A stretch of 9,179 nucleotides of DNA from an uncultured Collinsella sp. (lineage in GTDB: Bacteria; Actinomycetota; Coriobacteriia; Coriobacteriales; Coriobacteriaceae). The position numbers and the translations under genes are program-made. The stretch is from contig CAAECT010000117.1 of the NCBI GenBank assembly GCA_900754435.1, forward strand, positions 1 to 9,179. The letters run 5' to 3'. Below, one piece after another: positions 6,139-9,179 of the stretch (positions are counted from its first letter, which is position 1; every line of letters starts with the position of its first letter). A model generated the notes under the pieces. The model ran no database searches and was not told the origin of the DNA. It saw only the letters and a list, made by a program, of their open reading frames with translations.

Positions 6139-6879
6139 ATGATTGACCTTCAAACGCTGACGATCTCTTATGGAAAGAAGGTGCTCGTAGATTCGGTGAA
6201 CGCTGAGTTTGCCCCGGGTACGGTCTACGGTCTCGTCGCTCCGAACGGGCATGGAAAGACGACGTTGCTGCGTGCGATGGCAGGTTTGCCGGGTCCTCGC
6301 GTGGACGGGAGCATCGTTCTGGATGAGGTGCAGGGTACGGGTGCGAGAGAGGTCCGTTCTATGATCTTCTATGCACCTGGTGAGGGGACGCTGCTGTATC
6401 CCGGATTGCGTGCGGAAGATCACCTCAAGATGGTTTGCGATATGTGGCCGCATGCTCGCGATATCGAAGAGATAGTGGAACAAACGCAGATAGGCGAGTT
6501 CGCGAAGATGAGGATCCGCACTCTGAGCCAGGGCATGAAGCAGCAGCTTACCCTGGCGATTGCGTATGCGACGGGTGCGCGGTACCTTCTATTAGATGAG
6601 CCCATGAACGCGCTCGACCCCAGCAGGGTGGACTTGCATTCCGAGATTCTCAGGAAGCTGGCCGATTCTGGTACGTGCATCATCATGTCATCCCACATCT
6701 TGGATTCGGTCGATAGGCTGTGCGATGAGATTCTGTTTTTGAAGGATGGGAGGCTCATTAGAAGCATTCCACAAGATGATGCTGCGCCGAAGTCTCCTGG
6801 ATCCCATTTCGCAAAGCCTGCCGGACGCGCCGAGGGTGCGCTAAGCACGTATCGGCGACTCTACGAAAAGGGCGGGTAG
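6139..6879 (+). CDS. ABC transporter ATP-binding protein
   Basis: A 246-residue ABC ATPase that should power the double permease just upstream. Visible motifs: Walker A GLVAPNGHGKTT (31-42), signature LSQGMKQQ (129-136), Walker B YLLLDEP (149-155) and H-loop SSH with His 186. The Walker A loop has Ala where the first Gly is usual. Where the Q-loop glutamine is expected, the sequence reads FYAPGEGTLLYPG (77-89), with no Gln. The last 35 residues (after LFLKDGRLI) form a polar tail ending in YRRLYEKGG. An ATG at 6130 overlaps the permease stop (ATGA), but its AAAGGGG sits directly against the codon. The ATG at 6139 has GGGGA 8 bases away and is preferred. Either start implies translational coupling to the permease. 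Confidence 0.9.
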   Translation: MIDLQTLTISYGKKVLVDSVNAEFAPGTVYGLVAPNGHGKTTLLRAMAGLPGPRVDGSIVLDEVQGTGAREVRSMIFYAPGEGTLLYPGLRAEDHLKMVCDMWPHARDIEEIVEQTQIGEFAKMRIRTLSQGMKQQLTLAIAYATGARYLLLDEPMNALDPSRVDLHSEILRKLADSGTCIIMSSHILDSVDRLCDEILFLKDGRLIRSIPQDDAAPKSPGSHFAKPAGRAEGALSTYRRLYEKGG

Positions 6880-7032
6880 AAATGCAAGTTAATAATCTAT
6901 GTGGTCAATATAATACCGTTGAACCAGCGTATCGATACCGCTCAGCCATTCGCCTCGCCCCCGTCGCACGTATCTTCATCCGGTCTGTCATTATTAATCT
7001 AACAATTCTTTGAGGAACGTAGGTGCTTCTAA
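6880..7032 (+). promoter_or_regulatory. Intergenic region with probable promoter for the second transporter
   Basis: This 153-base gap is more AT-rich than its flanks. It contains a perfect -10 sequence TATAAT at 6909-6914, but only a poor -35 (AAGTTA, 6886-6891) at 17 bp. A 10-base palindrome GTATCGATAC (6929-6938), flanked by AGC and CGCT, lies just after the expected start of transcription and could be an operator. The ribosome site for the next gene is AGGTG (7021-7025), 7 bases before its ATG. No T-run terminator for the upstream unit is visible. Confidence 0.45.
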
Positions 7033-8847
7033 ATGTACTGTCGACTTCTTCTCAAACTAATCCTAAGAGACAGGGCCGTATGGATTTGTACGCTCGTTCT
7101 CGCTGCAGCCTTTTCCGTCCCCATTGCGTTCAATTCACCCATCTACGGGCCCTTCTTTATGAAACAGGGCATGCAGGGCTTTGTCGACGCATTCAATACG
7201 CGCGCGCCCCAGGCCAGCGGCACAGACCTATCTCCAGAGCAGCAAAATGACGCGGAGCTTGCAAGATACGCGAACGCCGCCCTTGCCGCTCAAACCGACG
7301 CCGCCTTTCTCGATTCTGCCGAGAGCTACTACGCGCTCATGGGCGAAGGCTTCCAATCCGGGTCCATCGTGGGAGACCGAGAGACCAATGACGCGGCGCT
7401 CGCATATTGCCGTGCCCTGAGCAGCTCCGGCATCACGGATATCCCGGCCTCCGCAAACGACCTGCCATTCCTTTCCTTCCTGCCTTACGCCATTGCCACG
7501 GCGCCGTCTTTCCTTCCCTTCATCCCCTTCCTTCTCTCGTCGATACTCGTGCTCGGCGCCACAAGGCCCGGGACCCTGGCGGCAAAGGCGCCCGCGCCCA
7601 AATTCCGGCGCCTTATCCAGATCGTGTTTTCGATAATCGCCGCGGGGACCGCGATGCTCCTCGCCGGCCTCGCACCCGGGGGCATTTACGCCTTGGCCCT
7701 AAACGGCTTCGGGCAAATTGGGTACCCGATCGCCTTCTTCCATGACGGCGCGCTTACCACCACGACCGCGGGAAACGTCTTCACAGCCCTGCTTCTCGCG
7801 CTGCTTGCGGGCGGAACCTTGATATCCGTTTTCTCCGCCGTCCTATCGACCGCAACGAGGCGCGTCCTCGCGGGCCCCCTTACCTCCGCGCTGCTTGTCG
7901 CGGCCCCGGCATTCCCGTTACTGTCCGATTCGGCACTGGAGCATAGCGCCGCGCTCAATCTCCTGCCGCTGGCCGTATTCTCGCCTATCGAGGCAACGGG
8001 TTACGTAGGATGCTTCCCGACAGAATTCATTGGCTCCGGTTCAGGCAGCGCATCGATGCTTGCCGTGGCCCTGGCATACGTCGCGGTCTTTTTTGCGGTC
8101 GGCGCCGTTGCGACACGTTCGCCCAAACAGCCTGGACCCGCGAAAAAGCACCATGGGCTCGAGCTTCTGGACGCGAGCGTGGGATACGGAAGCACGACGA
8201 TACTTTCAATCGGGTCGCTTTTCCTGAGCCCGGGAACGGCGGCGGGCCTCGTTGCCCCCAACGGCTCGGGGAAAACCACCCTTCTTGAAGCGCTGTCGGG
8301 CCAATTTCCCACCCGCATCCGCTCGGGAAGCCTGGCGGCAGACGGAATCTGCCAACGTCGATCAGCCGAATTTGCAGAACTCGTCTACCTGAGCTCTTCG
8401 GGCAGCGCGGATCTCTATCCCGCGCTATCGGCCCTCGAGCACCTTACTTTCGTTAGGGAGGCGTGGAAATCGGCCGCCGACATCGACTCGCTCTGCGACT
8501 CCCTCGGAATCTCCCCATATCTCGACAAGCCGACCCGTAAACTCTCGACAGGAATGAAGCAGCAGGTAAAGCTTGCCATGGCGATATCGACCGGTTGCCC
8601 GTACCTTATCCTCGATGAACCGCTGAACGGCCTCGATCCGGGAAAGCGGAAAACCTCCTGCGACGCGATGCGCAGCGAGGTGGCGCGGGGACGAAGCGTG
8701 CTCATTTCAAGCCATCTGCTCGACGACCTGGCAGACCTCACCAACTCGTTCTACTTCATCGAGGCCGGCACGCTCGTGGAAAAGATCAAGTCGTCCTCGC
8801 AGACGCTCAAGCAGGAATACCTCGATACATACGAGCGACGTGAATGA
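7033..8847 (+). CDS. Fused permease-ATPase ABC half-transporter
   Basis: A 604-residue protein with one permease module followed by an ABC ATPase in the same chain. The permease half has a first helix at about 15-33, an extracytoplasmic region (about 34-150) and helices near 155-175, 195-222, 248-272, 280-297 and 340-360. It carries NGFGQIGYPIAFF (224-236), the same motif as both modules of the double permease upstream. The ATPase half has Walker A GLVAPNGSGKTT (405-416), signature LSTGMKQQ (504-511), Walker B YLILDEP (524-530) and H-loop SSH with His 561. As in the separate ATPase, the Q-loop region (VYLSSSGSADLYP, 451-463) has no Gln and Walker A has Ala for Gly. With one module of each kind it should act as a dimer. 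Codons favour C in third position more than the upstream transporter genes. It is followed after 1 bp by a second secreted-peptide gene. Confidence 0.9.
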   Translation: MYCRLLLKLILRDRAVWICTLVLAAAFSVPIAFNSPIYGPFFMKQGMQGFVDAFNTRAPQASGTDLSPEQQNDAELARYANAALAAQTDAAFLDSAESYYALMGEGFQSGSIVGDRETNDAALAYCRALSSSGITDIPASANDLPFLSFLPYAIATAPSFLPFIPFLLSSILVLGATRPGTLAAKAPAPKFRRLIQIVFSIIAAGTAMLLAGLAPGGIYALALNGFGQIGYPIAFFHDGALTTTTAGNVFTALLLALLAGGTLISVFSAVLSTATRRVLAGPLTSALLVAAPAFPLLSDSALEHSAALNLLPLAVFSPIEATGYVGCFPTEFIGSGSGSASMLAVALAYVAVFFAVGAVATRSPKQPGPAKKHHGLELLDASVGYGSTTILSIGSLFLSPGTAAGLVAPNGSGKTTLLEALSGQFPTRIRSGSLAADGICQRRSAEFAELVYLSSSGSADLYPALSALEHLTFVREAWKSAADIDSLCDSLGISPYLDKPTRKLSTGMKQQVKLAMAISTGCPYLILDEPLNGLDPGKRKTSCDAMRSEVARGRSVLISSHLLDDLADLTNSFYFIEAGTLVEKIKSSSQTLKQEYLDTYERRE

Positions 8848-8848
8848 C

Positions 8849-9179
8849 ATGAAACTATTTGAACAGCTGAAGTCCAATGCGTCGCGCATGGCTGTCTACG
8901 CCATCCTCGTGGCAACGGCTTTATGCGGAATCGCGGCACCCGTCTATGCGCTCAACGGGGAGAAAGGCGATGTCGAACCCGCGTACATGGCTTCGACGGT
9001 TAAGGACCGGTACAAAGCCTTCTCTGGAGACACGTTTTACGTAGCAGAGTACGACACGACCTACCGTCAGCTTCGCTACAACAAGGGCTACGACTATCTA
9101 GGCGCAGAGGCAATCAGCTATACGTCGGGTTGGTACCGCTCCAACTATGGACACATAACCCAGTTCAAGTGTAACTACC
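8849..9179 (+). CDS. Second secreted peptide precursor, tyrosine-rich, cut by the window end
   Basis: The frame stays open for 110 codons to the window edge. The start is a Sec signal peptide: KLFEQLKSNASR, hydrophobic core MAVYAILVATALCGIAAP (14-31), then V-Y-A at 32-34 as a cleavage site, giving a mature part from about Leu 35. The mature part seen so far (about 75 residues) has twelve tyrosines, for example TTYRQLRYNKGYDYLG and GWYRSNYGH, and one cysteine near the cut end. I do not recognise the family. It resembles the first peptide only in general style (size class, signal peptide, aromatic and basic composition). No clear ribosome site precedes the ATG, but the stop codon of the transporter gene ends 1 bp before it, so translational coupling is likely. 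It may be a second bacteriocin-like peptide or the substrate/partner of the fused transporter; this is inference. Confidence 0.75.
   Translation, partial: MKLFEQLKSNASRMAVYAILVATALCGIAAPVYALNGEKGDVEPAYMASTVKDRYKAFSGDTFYVAEYDTTYRQLRYNKGYDYLGAEAISYTSGWYRSNYGHITQFKCNY

Noticed and set aside
1..9179. CRISPR array, rRNA genes or complete insertion sequence
   Set aside because: No regularly spaced repeats, no rRNA-like sequence and no transposase with terminal inverted repeats were seen.

Overview
This is a high-GC bacterial window. The GC-rich codon use, the citrate synthase paired with a small ACT-domain protein, the HTH/DUF2975 pair and the style of the truncated integrase suggest a gut actinobacterium of the Coriobacteriia (Collinsella-like). 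That assignment is by eye and was not tested.

Left part, minus strand (1-1463): an ACT-domain protein followed by citrate synthase, whose 3' end lies outside the window. This looks like ordinary core metabolism, read leftwards from a promoter near 1525 that carries a 23-bp interrupted palindrome. A gene-free, hairpin-rich stretch follows (1464-1858). Next, on the minus strand, is the catalytic half of a tyrosine recombinase (1859-2584). It has lost its N-terminal half and is a remnant. It abuts the stop codon of a small HTH regulator in the same reading frame, which marks a recombination junction between core genome and accessory DNA.

Right part (2585-9179): a compact accessory locus that resembles a secreted-peptide (bacteriocin-like) system. 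A minus-strand pair, a DUF2975 four-helix membrane protein and a YozG-like HTH regulator, diverges from a plus-strand set. The plus-strand set begins with a small Sec-secreted peptide with four cysteines and some resemblance to the lactococcin 972 family. After an attenuator-like hairpin come a 740-residue membrane protein made of two tandem ABC permease modules and its separate ATPase. A second promoter region (6880-7032) precedes a single-chain half-transporter (permease plus ATPase) and a second Sec-secreted, tyrosine-rich peptide that runs off the window.

Proposed working: the divergent HTH/DUF2975 pair controls the locus through palindromes at 3396-3447. The peptides leave the cell by the Sec route, so the ABC proteins are more likely immunity, self-protection or peptide-sensing/extrusion pumps than leader-peptide exporters. 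The three permease modules share a motif (NGxGxxxYPI/V), so both transporters come from one permease family arranged in two different ways. The peptide function and the roles of the transporters are inference. The gene boundaries, domain order and motifs are read directly from the sequence.
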